A DNA stretch of 64,000 nucleotides, taken from positions 29,032,098-29,096,097 of the forward strand of contig NC_064770.1 of the NCBI RefSeq assembly GCF_011397635.1, given 5' to 3'. Position numbers and translations under genes: made by a program. Of the stretch, positions 51,501 through 63,224 are shown in pieces. This DNA is from Epinephelus fuscoguttatus. Its lineage: Eukaryota; Chordata; Actinopteri; Perciformes; Serranidae. Each line of letters opens with the position of its first letter. The stretch's first letter is position 1. The notes below the pieces were generated by a model that worked only from the letters and a program-made list of their open reading frames with translations, was not told the origin of the DNA and did not search any database.

Positions 51501-53712
51501 TCTCACTAAATCTACAAGACAAAAAAATGAGCAAAGAAGATGAGGAGGGTGCAGATTGGTGTCGCACTTCATTAACAGGCTTTCACAGTGAGCAAAAGTC
51601 ACCTCAGCTGGTTTCACACATACTGCTGGACATTAATGTTGCTGCCCCACCCCACTGCCTCGCCTTCTGTTAGGGTTTCTTTTGTGTTTATCATTGTTTG
51701 TAAGCAAAGGTGCTCCAATACCATTTTTCTTCCCCGATATTGAATCTGATACTTGAACTTGCGTATCAACCGATAATGACTACTGATACGATACCATTGC
51801 ATTAAAAAGAAATAAATGAGTAGCTGTATACTACTAACCCCATACGGATGTGAAATGATTATCATTGTTGTGTAGCATGGCTCAGTTTAAACCCTAAACT
51901 GGTGAGACTTTTCAGTGTAAAATATCACCAAATTGCCGACATTTTGCTGACAGCTAACGTTGCACCATTTATCTGAAACCAGTTCTTCTTTTAGAGCAGC
52001 AAAAATTCATTTAATTTTTGACAAAACTGCTGTTTTATCTGGGTGCAAAACCACTTTAAAGTTTATTAATAAATCATATGGTCTTGCTTTGGCGCATAGA
52101 CTTGGGTACTCGCCAATAGCTGATCCAGCATTTCAAGCAGTATCAGAGGCATTTTCAATACTGGTACTGGTATCAGAACAACTCTATTTGTGATCAGTAA
52201 TGAGGCAAATTTTTCTGTGTGTTTACAAGTCAGCAAAGCCTGAGAGCCTTCAGCTATCTCTGGCTTTAGTTTTTTGTTTTGGCACAATGTTACTGTTTAA
52301 ATTTACCAATGACAGTGTCTAAGAATTGCTAAAATGACAGTGTACCATTAAGGCATTTACTTTTTGTGTTATTATTTGTGTTGATTAGTACGGATAAAAT
52401 CAATATAAATATTACTTTAATTGCATCCTGTTTTTTTTCCTAACAAAAAATAAATTAATAAATAATTAAAAGTGCTAGCAACTGTCCTGTTTTCATTTCC
52501 ATGCAGGGATACTTAAGTCTAAAACTTGTGGTTTTCTATGCATACATTCACTTGATAAGACAGTCATGGCAGCCCCATGTTTTTAACGCCACAGTGGCAA
52601 GTTTCCAAAAACAAATTGAATTGGAAATAGTCTGATTTTCATTGATATTTAAGTTCTGGTCTGTGACTCTTCTCCTTTCCACAGAAATGGTTCACAGGAT
52701 GGTTTTGCAACTTGGGCAGGAGCAGCCAAAAAATCTACCCAGAGTACAACCCAGCCAGAGCCCCAGAGGGAGTATACAGCAACAAAACCTGCATCAGTTT
52801 AGCCATCACTGATAAACAAAGTGTAAACACTGTGACAACTGGGGGCAGACCCCCTGCTAATCCCACCTATGCACACTTTTCGCTGAGCTGGACACACACA
52901 GTACCTTTCGATTTTGCCCCGCCATGTCCATTGATGGTCGAGCCGATTGAATCCTTCCGGATCCGTTTACTCGGAGGTCGAACGCTTGATCGGAGAAAAT
53001 GATGCTGGTCGTGACACGGAGGGGCGGACTCAGTTAAGGTCTGGGAATGCTGGGTTGAGCCAAGCCCGGCTCGGTTCGGCGGAGAGGCGGGGAGAACCGG
53101 AGCTGAACCGGGGCTGAGACCCGTGGTTGATGGATTAAGAATTTCCACTCCGTCGTCTCCCTTTGTACTGCGCTCCTCGCTCGCCTGCTCTCCGCTCTCC
53201 TCCTCGTCGCAACCTTCGGGCTTTCTGGACGGATTCCTCCTCCCATCGACACCGATCCCCTCCCTGGAGCCCAGTGTCATGCTGCCAAAACACATTCAGA
53301 GAAAATTTGTTACATTAGGAGCAAAGCGGTGTGCAAAATTAACTTCTAAAGACGACGTTCACTGTCTCTCAACATGGCCGCCGCTGTTTGTTTCAAATCC
53401 CCTCACCAGTCCCGACAAAACAACACCAAATATATGCATTTAACGTCTTGAGATAAATTACATTCAACAACCAAAATAGTTTAGTAACTGACGGCGGTGT
53501 TTTACCAAGTGTCTCTCGGCTCAAATGGCCAATATTTTAGGTTGAATTTCAACTAAATTCAAATGCGAGCGCTTTTCAGTTTAGCGCCCTGCAGAAACGA
53601 CAACGAAACCCCTCGGTGCATTCGACCTCTAAATAAAGTGTTTATTTAAAACACAATTTTACCCATTTTCGTGCTCTTCGCTAGTAGGCGACGTCTTCTT
53701 TCTCTTCACCAT
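36564..53712 (-). CDS. cramp1: CRAMP1, SANT-domain chromatin regulator (cramped homologue)
   Basis: Twenty coding exons join without a frame break: 53663-53712, 52905-53281, 50480-50682, 50196-50349, 49508-49591, 49265-49313, 48084-48169, 46611-46734, 46148-46229, 44798-45745, 43590-43767, 43015-43187, 42843-42917, 42400-42481, 42037-42147, 39431-39588, 38545-38731, 38201-38368, 37100-37245 and 36564-36677. The product is 1182 residues against about 1269 in human. The conserved N-terminal DQHHFLRSSVRP is followed by the SANT/Myb-like domain at about 190-262 (RRQWESWSTEDKNSFFEGLY, then GKDFEAIQNNIAMKYKKRGK). Next come SDEEDQKPVRLPLKV, GVARVVHSKA, VTLAELYLMFGKPGKLQLEY, FAVPTTLPPNS, VASLLDISLPGPPE, HDPQWYPSDSSDS and a C-terminal FNDLAQEL. 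CRAMP1 is a nuclear Polycomb-linked factor reported to control linker histone H1 expression. The first exon (MVKRKKTSPTSEEHENG) is predicted; an alternative start is the ATG at 53280-53278. Confidence 0.95.
37547..38000. mobile_element. TTAA-flanked MITE, family B
   Basis: The 19-bp ends AGCTATAGTGCGTAACTTC (37551-37569) and its exact reverse complement (37978-37996) are immediately bounded by TTAA at 37547-37550 and 37997-38000. This is the signature of a non-autonomous piggyBac-like element. The interior is GC-richer than the surrounding intron of cramp1 and has no transposase. Confidence 0.9.
39834..40759. mobile_element. non-autonomous hAT element with perfect 8-bp target duplication
   Basis: A perfect 15-bp terminal inverted repeat, TAGGGATGCACCGAA at the left and its complement at the right, is bounded by ATGACAGA on both sides (39826-39833 and 40760-40767). 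The 926-bp interior includes a 23-bp perfect hairpin at 40561-40583/40599-40621, and at about 39963-40065 sequence resembling another MITE. No transposase frame survives. It lies in the cramp1 intron between exons 42037-42147 and 39431-39588. Confidence 0.9.
43818..44463 (+). mobile_element. remnant of a transposon encoding a Myb/SANT-like protein
   Basis: An open frame of 115 codons at 44116-44463 begins MSFWRDKIQKLLSVRAEHR and contains TARDSVVYDQITNQLHDR. This resembles the N-terminus of the trihelix/Myb-like protein carried by a common fish DNA transposon (PIF/Harbinger-like in my judgement). The next part of the domain is missing and a Pro-rich C-terminal portion follows directly, suggesting an internal deletion. 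The upstream GTCCCTTTCGCACATG-type sequence near 43820 looks like the element end. It is antisense inside a cramp1 intron and shows no splice sites linking it to anything. Confidence 0.5.
47006..47724. mobile_element. MITE with GGCCACATCCACACT-type ends
   Basis: The left end GGCCACATCCACACT (47006-47020) is matched by the inverted right end AGGGTGGATGTAGCC (47710-47724) at 13 of 15 positions. The interior has palindrome-like AT stretches and no coding capacity. It lies in the cramp1 intron between exons 48084-48169 and 46611-46734. Confidence 0.7.
48339..49035. mobile_element. TTAA-flanked MITE, family A copy 3 (long form)
   Basis: The left end AAGGGACAGTTAACCCC and decayed right end GGGGTGAAATGGCTC lie between TTAA at 48339-48342 and 49032-49035. 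At about 690 bp it carries an internal segment missing from copies 1 and 2 but shared with copy 4 at 63 kb. It is intronic in cramp1. Confidence 0.8.
51700..52200. mobile_element. decayed hAT-like MITE
   Basis: CAATACCATTTTTCTTCCCCGATA at the left and ATACTGGTACTGGTATCAGA at the right are loosely inverted. The interior AAAATATCACCAAATTGCCGACATTTT matches part of the hairpin region of the 39.8-kb hAT element. Ends and target duplication are too worn to fix. It is intronic in cramp1. Confidence 0.4.
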
Positions 53713-55090
53713 GAGTCCAACCGGTTATATTGACAAATACTGATCAAATTGAGCATAATAAAACCGAGACCGATCTCTCCGCTTTCTGCCCTCTCCTTGC
53801 TCCTGCTTCGACTGAGCTGAACTCTCTGCGCAGTTCAACTGTTTTCTATCAGCAACAACATTACTCAATGCTTCTTTGCATCAAGAAATAAAACTATAAA
53901 CCCACTGACAGATACGATACATTCACTGCATGCACTGAAGAAGAATTTACTGTAGCATGTGACAGTTGAGCCCATTTGAATTGATACGCATAGATAGTTT
54001 TATTAACCTGTGAGCAAGTGGACTTTGCTTGTCACTACGTCACCATCGCCTGCAGAAATAATGTCTGCAAAACAATTTATTTTATATACATCCTGTAATT
54101 GTAAGGCTTTGTGACAACACTCTATTTGCACATATTACTATCACTTCATACAAATACTTCAAAATATGTCAAAATGAGGAGCGGGCTTTAAGCGCCCGGT
54201 GTACAGCAAGATGTGGTGTATTACGTCTGTAAAATACTGTCATGTGTAAACATGACTGCATTTATAATATTGTGTTTGCTCGATTGATATCCACTAATCT
54301 ATATATTTCTAAATAATCGGGAGTGTAGCAGCCCAAGCGGATGACAGCAGGAGGAAGCTCGACAAAGAAAGATTAATTGGATATGAGTAGCTTGAGCATG
54401 AAAATGACGAGGGGCGTCCCCCTTTCTACATTCCCATACAGCCTTTACATTTCTGTTGTGTGTCATTTAAACGCAAAATCCCAGATTTCATCATCCACAA
54501 AGTATAAATGATCTAACAGCAGTGAGAGCCCAAAAACTAGTAGAAAAGTTTGTTTTTACTTGTGCTCTTAGAAATCTTACAACTTCAAGTAACTGGAATG
54601 CTGGTAAATGACTGTCACTATAATTTAACTTATGCTAAATGTCAAAATATCGTTTCACCCTAACTCCAGGTTAATCTAAAATCTTACAGCATCACACTGA
54701 TTTCTCAGTTACATTGCATATTGCCCCTGCAATGTTACAGTCATATCAGCCTTGTGATTATAGTAGTCTAACCACTGGTCTGGTGTTACACCGGAAGGTT
54801 GACATTATTCAAGAAGTGTAATGCCGTAATAGCCAATAATAAAGACATTATTTAAACTAACGGTTGTCGTTAACTTTGTTGGATTAAGCTGTATTACATG
54901 CTTATAAGAGTCGCCTCCATACATAACGTGGTACCTAGCATGGCTGCTGCTGTTGGCTAGCTAACGTTAACACTATGACTGTCAAACAACCCACAACGCC
55001 ACAAAAACGTCTTGTAACACGATGGTTATTTTACGGAGAGCCTCAAACAGTTTGTTAGAAAAATAACAGTAATCAAAGTTTGGGAATTAC

Positions 55091-55200
55091 CTTGGATGGA
55101 AGCCTGTTGGTGATATTACCAGTCCAGACACAAGCTAGCATTGCTAGCTGGCGGCAGCCGTCCAGCTTGTTACCGATGGCAGTTCCTGCGGTTCATTGTA
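55091..55200 (-). promoter_or_regulatory. cramp1: candidate cramp1 untranslated first exon and CCAAT-rich promoter
   Basis: On the minus strand a donor CCAAG|GTAATT ends at 55091, and no coding frame crosses it. Just upstream, at 55240-55340, there are several CCAAT/ATTGG boxes (GTGATTGGTC, GACCAATTGC), typical of NF-Y-driven CpG promoters. Whether this exon joins the 53.7-kb exon cannot be shown from sequence alone; a start nearer 53.8 kb is also possible. Confidence 0.4.
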
Positions 55201-56232
55201 CACGCGTTTAGGCACGCCCACTACAACTCGACAACAAATCCTGTGATTGGTCAGGAAGACACGAGGACGACGGTTAGAATTTGATTGACAGGCAGCTCCG
55301 CCAATTGTTAGTGGGAGAGGCCCTGCGATGGACCAATTGCCATTCTCTTCCTGTTGTGCCATGTAAGTTATCGAATATATGTTTTTAAAGTTTAAAGCTA
55401 GATTGATTCTTCATTAATCTAACATTTTCACTCAGTAATAAAGCGTTATTTCAACGAGATTGGATCACCGCAGTGGGGAATTTGGCGCTCTAAAAATAAG
55501 TTCCGCCCAGAAAGTGATTGACATTTTGACGATCAAATCATTAGGCGGAGCTCAGAGGTTGCGCTTGAATTCAACACTGGCGTACGCCAAAAATCACCCG
55601 GTCAAGCAGAATCAGAATGTGATATTTACGGCTGGCACCCAAACACTGATTTACAGCAAATGTTATAACGCGCCAGCAAGAAAGCACAGAAAATACGACA
55701 CAAAGGGATTCGACTAAATAACATCTGCGCTTCAGTTTAGTTGATATCACAGACCCAGGTCACGTTGCCTTTGTTCAGGCCAGGCGCCTCGGTGTCAAAA
55801 ACAAGCGTAATATATGGATATTAGTTTATGGGTTTGTTAGTTTAATTTCTCTAGGAGAGACTAGCAGGGCGGAGTTTTTGTTTATTTGTTTTATAAACGA
55901 CATGTATAAAATTTACATTCATTAACCGATGTATCAGTGGCTTAAGGATTGCTGTTACTAAATAATAGTTTTGTCTCAAAATACTTCTAGACATGGATTA
56001 CTCAGTACATTTTATCAGGAGGGGTACCAGGTGACATGAAACAAGCGCCTCTCATCACTCAGCAGATTGGCAGTGGACCAGTTATATTCCTCTGTGTCAC
56101 AGTTGGGTGGACTGAAATTCTTCACTACGGAGTTTGGTTGGGCACACGCAGGCAGGGGGAACTTGCTGGTCGTCCAGTTGGCAAACTGACGAAGTTGTCT
56201 TCGGAAACTTGAAGGCTCACAACAAAACCACT
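55200..56232. promoter_or_regulatory. divergent cramp1/jpt2 intergenic region
   Basis: About 1 kb separates the candidate cramp1 first exon from the jpt2 start codon, which is in the opposite direction. It carries the CCAAT boxes on the cramp1 side and no supportable gene. A shared bidirectional promoter is possible but not demonstrated. Confidence 0.45.
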
Positions 56233-59200
56233 ATGACTTCGACGAACATGTTTCAAGGGTTGGATAGTGCTTCAAAACCGAGTTCAAGGTGAAGAATGTA
56301 GTCGTGTACTTTGGTTATCTGCGTAAGAAATGGCCGACAATGTCTTATTACGAGTGTAGGCAGTCGCTCGGTCAGCTAGTTTCTCAATGTAGGTTAACGT
56401 TATGTGACAGGAGCTCTTCGTGGGTTTTTGCACCATCACTTTTATGCTAATGCCTTAACATAACGCTAGCAATCAGCGGTGTTATAAGTAAGTTAAGATA
56501 AACATCTGTGTGGTAGCTCGACTTGAGATAGTTTGGTTTGAGTTGTCTTGCGTTAGCAAACTTAAGAGTCAAGAATTAACGTTAGCTTTCAAGCTAACAT
56601 CAGGCGTTGTCTGCTGCGCCTGCGGAAGTGTGAAAGCCACTTCTGACTGCTCTTCTTTGTACTCGCCAACAACGGCTTTGTGGCCACATTGTTCGAAGGA
56701 GACTTAGTTTCCTCCTACTGATTTGAAAGCGTCAGTTCTTGTATCAGCTCGGCTAAATAGTCCAGTTTACGTATCTTGAGGCTTTTAATAACGTGGGAAA
56801 CTATGGCCTCAATTCTAACAAGCCGGAGATATCAGACGTATGGCGCCATGCCCTGTGTGTAATCAAATAACCTGTTATGTAGTTGCGCACAAGCTGTCGG
56901 CTGTACTTAAACATTTATAGACAGGTTTCCTTCTGTTTTCTACGGGTCCTCTTTGTGTGCCCGATTGCTAAGATGACATCATGTTTTAAACAGTAGTCAG
57001 TAAACATGAACCTCCATGACACAGAGGCACTCTGAAACCATTAGTGTCCACTCTCATTTGGCGAGGATAAACATCCTCTGACTAGTGTGACTCCTTTAAG
57101 AAATTGGCACTCTTATATACAGTATGATATGATTTAGTGAGATGAATTACAAGTAGATCAGTAAAAGTATCCTCTATCAATATTTGAAGTCTGGCTTTGC
57201 CAGGTGCAGAGTAATTGATTTTAATGAGACATGGATGAATACATTGAATAGTATCCTATAAAAGTAGTCTTTCATCTCCTGCAGGGTGTTGCAGCCTCCT
57301 GGAGGTGGCTCCAGTAACCTGTTTGGTGGTTATGAAGACGACTCTGCAGCATCAAGAAGACCTAATAAGATGGCCTCTACAGTCTTCGCTCCACCAGAGG
57401 AGGTCCGGAATGTACCCAGACGCTCCAATCCTCCAGGTCAGATGAGCATGTTAGAGCGAATGGATGTGCTGACTGAGGCAGGCCAGTCACAACATCTATC
57501 AGTGTCCAGGACTGTGTGAAAACTGCTACTATGTTGTGATAATTCCAGTGCAGACACTTTCACTGTTGTCAGTGTCTGAATGTGATCCACCTCCAGATTT
57601 TGTGGAGTATCTATATTGAAGTATGTTTTCAGTCCAGTCTGCTGTTGAGAAATGGTCTGAGTGCCATACAGGTACTGCTGAGTCACCCTGCCTTATCTGC
57701 CTATTTTACAGGGGCATTAGCATCCCTGAAGTGGTTAGTGCATTGCTGCCATTGTAGTGTGTGTGTGCAGTATATGGCCCTATAATTTTCTAATGCACAT
57801 GATAAGACGCCGTAGGGTGATTGGTCTTTTTAAAAGCACAATTCAGGTATCAAACTGTTTCTTAACCCCATATAAGTAACCGTAAAAAACATTCTGCCAC
57901 AGTGTCATAAATCTAAAGGAACACCAATTGGGCAGAGCAGTTCAAAAGCTAATCAAAATGAAATGTGACAGAGTGGAGTGTGTTATTATGACGCTGTCAA
58001 TGCTGCAAAACTTAACACACATCTAATACTTTATGTAGGTGGCAAGAGTAGCGGAATATTCGGGGAACCTGAACCTCCAGCTCAGCAACAACAAAAACCA
58101 AAACCTCCCGGCGGACCAACCAGCAACATATTTGGTGCTTCCGAGAGTGCACCTGCCCAAAACCCAAGTCGAAGCCATCCAAATAAGCCAAAGGTAGGCC
58201 ATGCACCTACATTTTATACTCACTATGTCTATACTTTGACTTAATGTTGTTGTTGTTTTTTTCTGTTGTTTGTTTGTTTGTTTTTTAAATTCCTTTTACC
58301 CCAACTAGCTCACCAGCTAGTCAGCTTTTACAGGAGTAGTTCCCCTCCAAATGAAAAAGTAATTATTTATCTACTCAACACTGTGCAGTTAGGATCCAAA
58401 GGTCTGCTAGCTACCTCATTTATCCAATACTTGATCCTCATGTTGTCCTGTGTCACATACTCCAGTGTATCAGTCTGTCTTCTCCACGGTCAATAATGTT
58501 TGTGCAATCAGACTATTGTTAGCTTAGGCTGCTGAGGCTACTGCAACAATCTCAGTATTGACACAAATAAATTTCAAGCAGAAACTTCTGAGAAATCACT
58601 TTAGCAGTTTTTTGTAAACTTCTGTTGAGGTTGGTGAAAGTGTTTGTATTGCATACAGCTGTTTGCTTGCAGCCCTGGAAAGGCATGTAAACACACAGAG
58701 GTGTTTATCATGCCTGGAAAAACAAAGTATTTTTTTTTTACAAGTTGCTGTGCTTGGATTCATCTTGAAAGGCCTTATTTGCTGGCAGACTGTGAAGACT
58801 TTTCAATATCAACAATATTAATGATGATTTACTTATACAAGTTCAAAATGATGATGGGGTGTAAGCCTAGACTTTTTTTAAAGCCTTAAAAAATGTTGCC
58901 CTCCTATGCCATATTATCCTTTACTTCTTGCATGCAAAGAATGTGCTATGGATGCCACTAAATAATACATTTATATGGTAATCTGCATCATAGATTTTCA
59001 GAGTTGCAAACTTGGTAAGACCACTCACAGCGTGTGTAATGGTCAGTTGTTAGCTATGACTTGTTTGGTCCTTTACACAGTGCACATGTGATGGAATTGT
59101 GGATGAAAATGTTCAGCCATGTTGCAGGATGTAACGATAAACGTTTAGCTCTATTATTTTAACTGTCCTTTTTATTTAACTAAGTACAAGTCTTATTGAG

Positions 59201-61393
59201 TTTAAATCTCCTTGTCAAGAGACCCCTGATGAATACTAATAGTCATGGAAGTTGCACTGTTGTACTAAATTTGAGCAGCCAGTTTTGTTTTCTATTTAAA
59301 TGAAAAAGAGATCCTGTTTTAAGTCCTTTCAGTGATTGCATAGTGAAAAAACTCATTTATCTTTAATTTTTTGCAGGACAATCTAAGTGTGGGACCTGAA
59401 CCTGAAACACCAGGTGAGTTTGTTACATAAAAGAAAATGTCCTTTTTAGAAAATTTGTTTTATATTGAGTCATCTTACTGCCTGTAGCACTAAAAGTACT
59501 TTTGTGAAAGGGTCTTGTTCTTTAGACCACAGAGATTAGGATATAGCACAGTCTTTGTTTTTGGTTAATGAAATGTAGATTTTAAGTTTTGCCAGGGCTG
59601 GAAATTAGCATCAGTCACTAGCCAAATGCTGGTAAAATACACAAGTGGCGGCTAGATTTGCTTCACTTACCAGCCAAAACAAACAATGGTAATCTATTAA
59701 TTGACTGTTAGAATTTGGAAGCCACCAACCGTTGTGGCAGATGGACAAAAAAGTTGATAACCAACCGTGAGTTTTGCATCCATCAGTTATATGACAGATG
59801 AATAAAGAATACTCACTGTTGCTTCAAAGCAACGTAACAGAAGAAGTTTCTTTACAGTTTGAGAGTGGCACCACTGTTGTAAATGCAAATTGTGCCTGCA
59901 GGTTGTAGACTGTTTACTCTGTGCTGACGTAAACTGTAGCGATCTGTCTTACCGTTAATGGGAGAACAACGATAGTCCAACAGGGGAGGTCATATCCCTG
60001 CCAGTGTCCCTTTTGAAAGATTGCAGTCTGGCGAATATGATGCCAGAAGCAAGAACCATGTCGACTGACGGGGTGCGGTAATATCACAGGATTTTACACA
60101 GATATGACTCCACGGAGTTTTATTTATTGTGACATTGGAGATGATCACTAACCTAACAAAAAGAATGACAGTTTTAGGTTTGTTGAAATACGGCTTGTGG
60201 TTTCAGCCCATATACATAGTTTGATGAGCTTTCGCATGTAGCCGTTGGCATCTGTAAAAACATTAGTATAATTTTTGTATGACCAATTGTGTTTGAGGTT
60301 TGGATTTTCACAACAATGTTTTCATTAACGTACACTTTGGTCTTTTCGCCTCACCAATGTAACATAGTGTAAGAACAGAGGTTGAGTGCACAGAGTGGGA
60401 ATGACAAATGCCATTCTGTCTATTACAAGTCTGTGTATAATGTAAGTCGGGGTGTGAAACATACAGCCCATAGGCAGGAACCGGTCTGCCAAAGGATCCA
60501 ATCCGGCCCACTGGATGACTTTGCACACCTAATAATGCACTTGTGAAGGCCAAGAGCAGTCAGGTTTCAGAAGTTTGACCCTGAGTAGCCCTACTTCATA
60601 AATGCTGCTTCAGAGATTTTTCCACCCTGACCAGAGTATGGTTCCCAGAAAAAACTATGAACACATATTGTGGTCATATTTAAAAATATTCAACATTGAG
60701 AGAATATATCAGACTTCTATCTTAAAACTATTGGTGGAATCTTTTTTGCTAAGATGTGCCAAAACGTTTGATTTGTAAATGGTTTGTAAGGCAGAGGTTA
60801 ACATACTGACTTCCTCAATAGCTTCCACTTTAGTTTGGTGTTTCGATGCCAGTGTTACTTATATATACATATTGTTTGAATTGCACTTAATGATCTAAAG
60901 ACATCTCAGGTTGTTCATCATGTTTTATGAATGGATGAATGTTTTCAGAATGCACACAGGAAAAAAAAAAATGTCTATTAGTTTTTTTCACTCAAGTCTC
61001 AACTGTGACTCTTAAAAGATGTGAATTCTATAATTTGCTCTAGGTGGAAATGCTGTTTGTATTCTTAGGATATTATTTTGTTTAAAGCTTCTTTCTTTCC
61101 CTCTCCAAGCACCGGCACCCGCACCCGCACCCGCACCCGCACCTGAGGCAAAGGTGATTCAGCCTGGGGTGAAGGAGGAAGCTGCAACCCCAGCTCCCAT
61201 GCCAGCCAAGGAAGAGCCTGCAGCTGTCCCAGCCACTCCAGAGCCTGAGCCCCCTTCTTCCACTTCTTCTTCCTCACCTCCTACTGAGACTGGTGAGCTG
61301 AAGAACCATGAGCCTCATCTGGGACCGAAGCCTCGCTCTCACAACAGGGTCCTCAACCCCCCTGGTGGAGTGTCTAGTGTGGTATTCTACTGA
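56233..61393 (+). CDS. jpt2: JPT2 (HN1L), Jupiter microtubule-associated homologue 2
   Basis: Five exons (56233-56288, 57285-57436, 58039-58193, 59377-59413, 61110-61393) join in phase to 227 residues, longer than human JPT2 (about 190). Family landmarks in order are [62 protein letters not shown], then [18 protein letters not shown] and the terminal VSSVVFY. That is four PPGG-Ser-Phe modules. The extra length is an Ala-Pro and Glu/Ser-rich insert encoded by exon 5, beginning with a GCACCC hexanucleotide repeat. The protein is predicted to be disordered. JPT2 has been reported as an NAADP-binding protein linked to two-pore-channel calcium signalling, and the family as microtubule-associated. 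A second in-frame ATG at 56248 is nearer the human start (MFQ), so either may be used. Confidence 0.95.
61110..61143 (+). repeat. jpt2: coding GCACCC hexanucleotide repeat
   Basis: About five units of GCACCC at the start of jpt2 exon 5 encode an Ala-Pro run. Unit changes keep the frame, so length variation would be tolerated. Confidence 0.85.
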
Positions 61394-62636
61394 TCAGCTG
61401 AACACACCTCTCCTCCTTGTTTGTGTCCATATACTCCTTGTCTGCTCCCCTCTTAATCTTCTCTCATTCCAACTCCCCTCTCCCCACGGTTACTTCACCT
61501 GTACATTTAAACACAGAACAGGAATTTTTGTTCTTCTCACCAGATTCCTATTCATATATCTTTGCCTCAACTTCTTGCACTTTCAGCCCTGTTTCTGGCT
61601 TCCAGCCCTTCGTCCACTTCTTCTTATTCTTTGATGAAACCTGCAATAATTCAATCTCCAACCAATCAATCGACAGGCTCGCTATTACCTAATCACTTAA
61701 ACTGTGACACTGTTTTATCTCCATGTTGCGGTTACTCGTTTCACGGTTTCTGTGTTTGTAAATGTAGTTTAGTGTAAAGCACAGTTTGTCATTTTGAAAA
61801 CGTTTTTGCATCTCAAGAATGGTTAAGACATTGGAGTGCTTGTTCAGCTTTAAACAGTCCTCGATTTTATTTTTTCGGTGTAAAGAAAATCCTGGCGTAA
61901 AAATCCACTGCAGACATTTGGTCACATTTCAAGGTGTTGTTTTAAGCCATAATGTGTAGGCGTTCAATCAGCAGGGGGGGATAGATCCTCTCACCAATGT
62001 AAAATGTTTCAGGGAGTTCCACTAGTGCCACCTTTATGTGTTGCTGACTACATAAAACCTTATGTTTGGCAGTTTTACAAAATAATATATGTAATGACTG
62101 TACAATCGAAGCCTTATATCAGCTTATCTTTTTTCTTTCTTGCCTTCTCATTATTCGGCCCTTCATTTCATCATGTATCTAACATTAATGATCTTCTGTC
62201 AGAGCACAAACTCTGTGTCAGCATAGATGCCAAAAATTGACCTTGACACAACGGTGAATGCAATTGTTTACTCCCGAATGTTTCTGCTTCCTTAAAGAAA
62301 ATTCCATTTTGATTGTTTGTGGATGTATTGTGCAGGTACTTTTCTGCTTTGTCCTCATTGCTTGCTTTATCTGAGAACGTGGCCTTTTGTTTTGTTTTGT
62401 TTTTTTTTTTTTGCTTGGGGTAGGCCTCTGTTTATGTTTTAAATTAAAACGGCTGAAGACAAGTGAACTCTGGACAAGCGTGCGGCCTACCTGAGTCCAG
62501 GTGGGCTCATTGATGATCACTTTTTCACTCACTTCATGATGCACATTTATGGTATTCTGGTGCCAGCCTGTCCCCTCTGTGTTGATGTGCCTGGCAGGCA
62601 ATGAGCACAGCAGAAGAAGAAAATCCTGTGTATTGC

Positions 62637-62642
62637 AATAAA
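62637..62642 (+). terminator. jpt2 polyadenylation signal
   Basis: AATAAA about 1.24 kb after the jpt2 stop codon, followed by a T/GT-rich stretch. It is the best candidate for the transcript end. Confidence 0.55.
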
Positions 62643-63224
62643 ACTGTTGTTTTGCATTTAAATTTTGCTTATTTTGTTCATTCTCCAAAAAGACAGGAAT
62701 AGACCTCTCAGAATATTAACTTTTTTAATATTACTCATTAAAAAGGAGTATAATAAGTGAAATACTTAATTTGACTTTACTTTTCAAGAATGGAAATACC
62801 ATGCGTATTTTGTGAAATGTTTGTCTAAATCAGTGTAAATGTGACCTAAAAACTAAGACTTGTCTGCTCCACATTTATAGCTCGTTCTTGAATCACTGAC
62901 ACTCATGCTTTTGTCCAGATTTGCCCTTTGGCAGCACTCTGTGCAAGCTGCTTGTGCTAAGACAAAAGGGCCCCTTTTTGGCCAGGAGGAAAATGTAGTT
63001 TTAGCTTTGCAGCTACACATTGAAATGTGCGGTACTGCTTTTTTATTTTCTCCCTAAAGCAACACTCTAAAAGAGCAGTCAAAATAATACTTGTACATGT
63101 GAGTGTACACTGACACTGAGTGGTATAATACTAAACTAGGTCTCCTATATTCTAGATTTAAGCATTGCTTAACATTGTATGGCTTAAAAGAAAAGCACTT
63201 CAGGAAAGGAACAATCAGTTCAGA

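Noticed and set aside
55460-55717. 85-codon frame between cramp1 and jpt2
   Set aside because: No known motif and no promoter, poly(A) or splice support; probably chance in moderately GC-rich promoter DNA.
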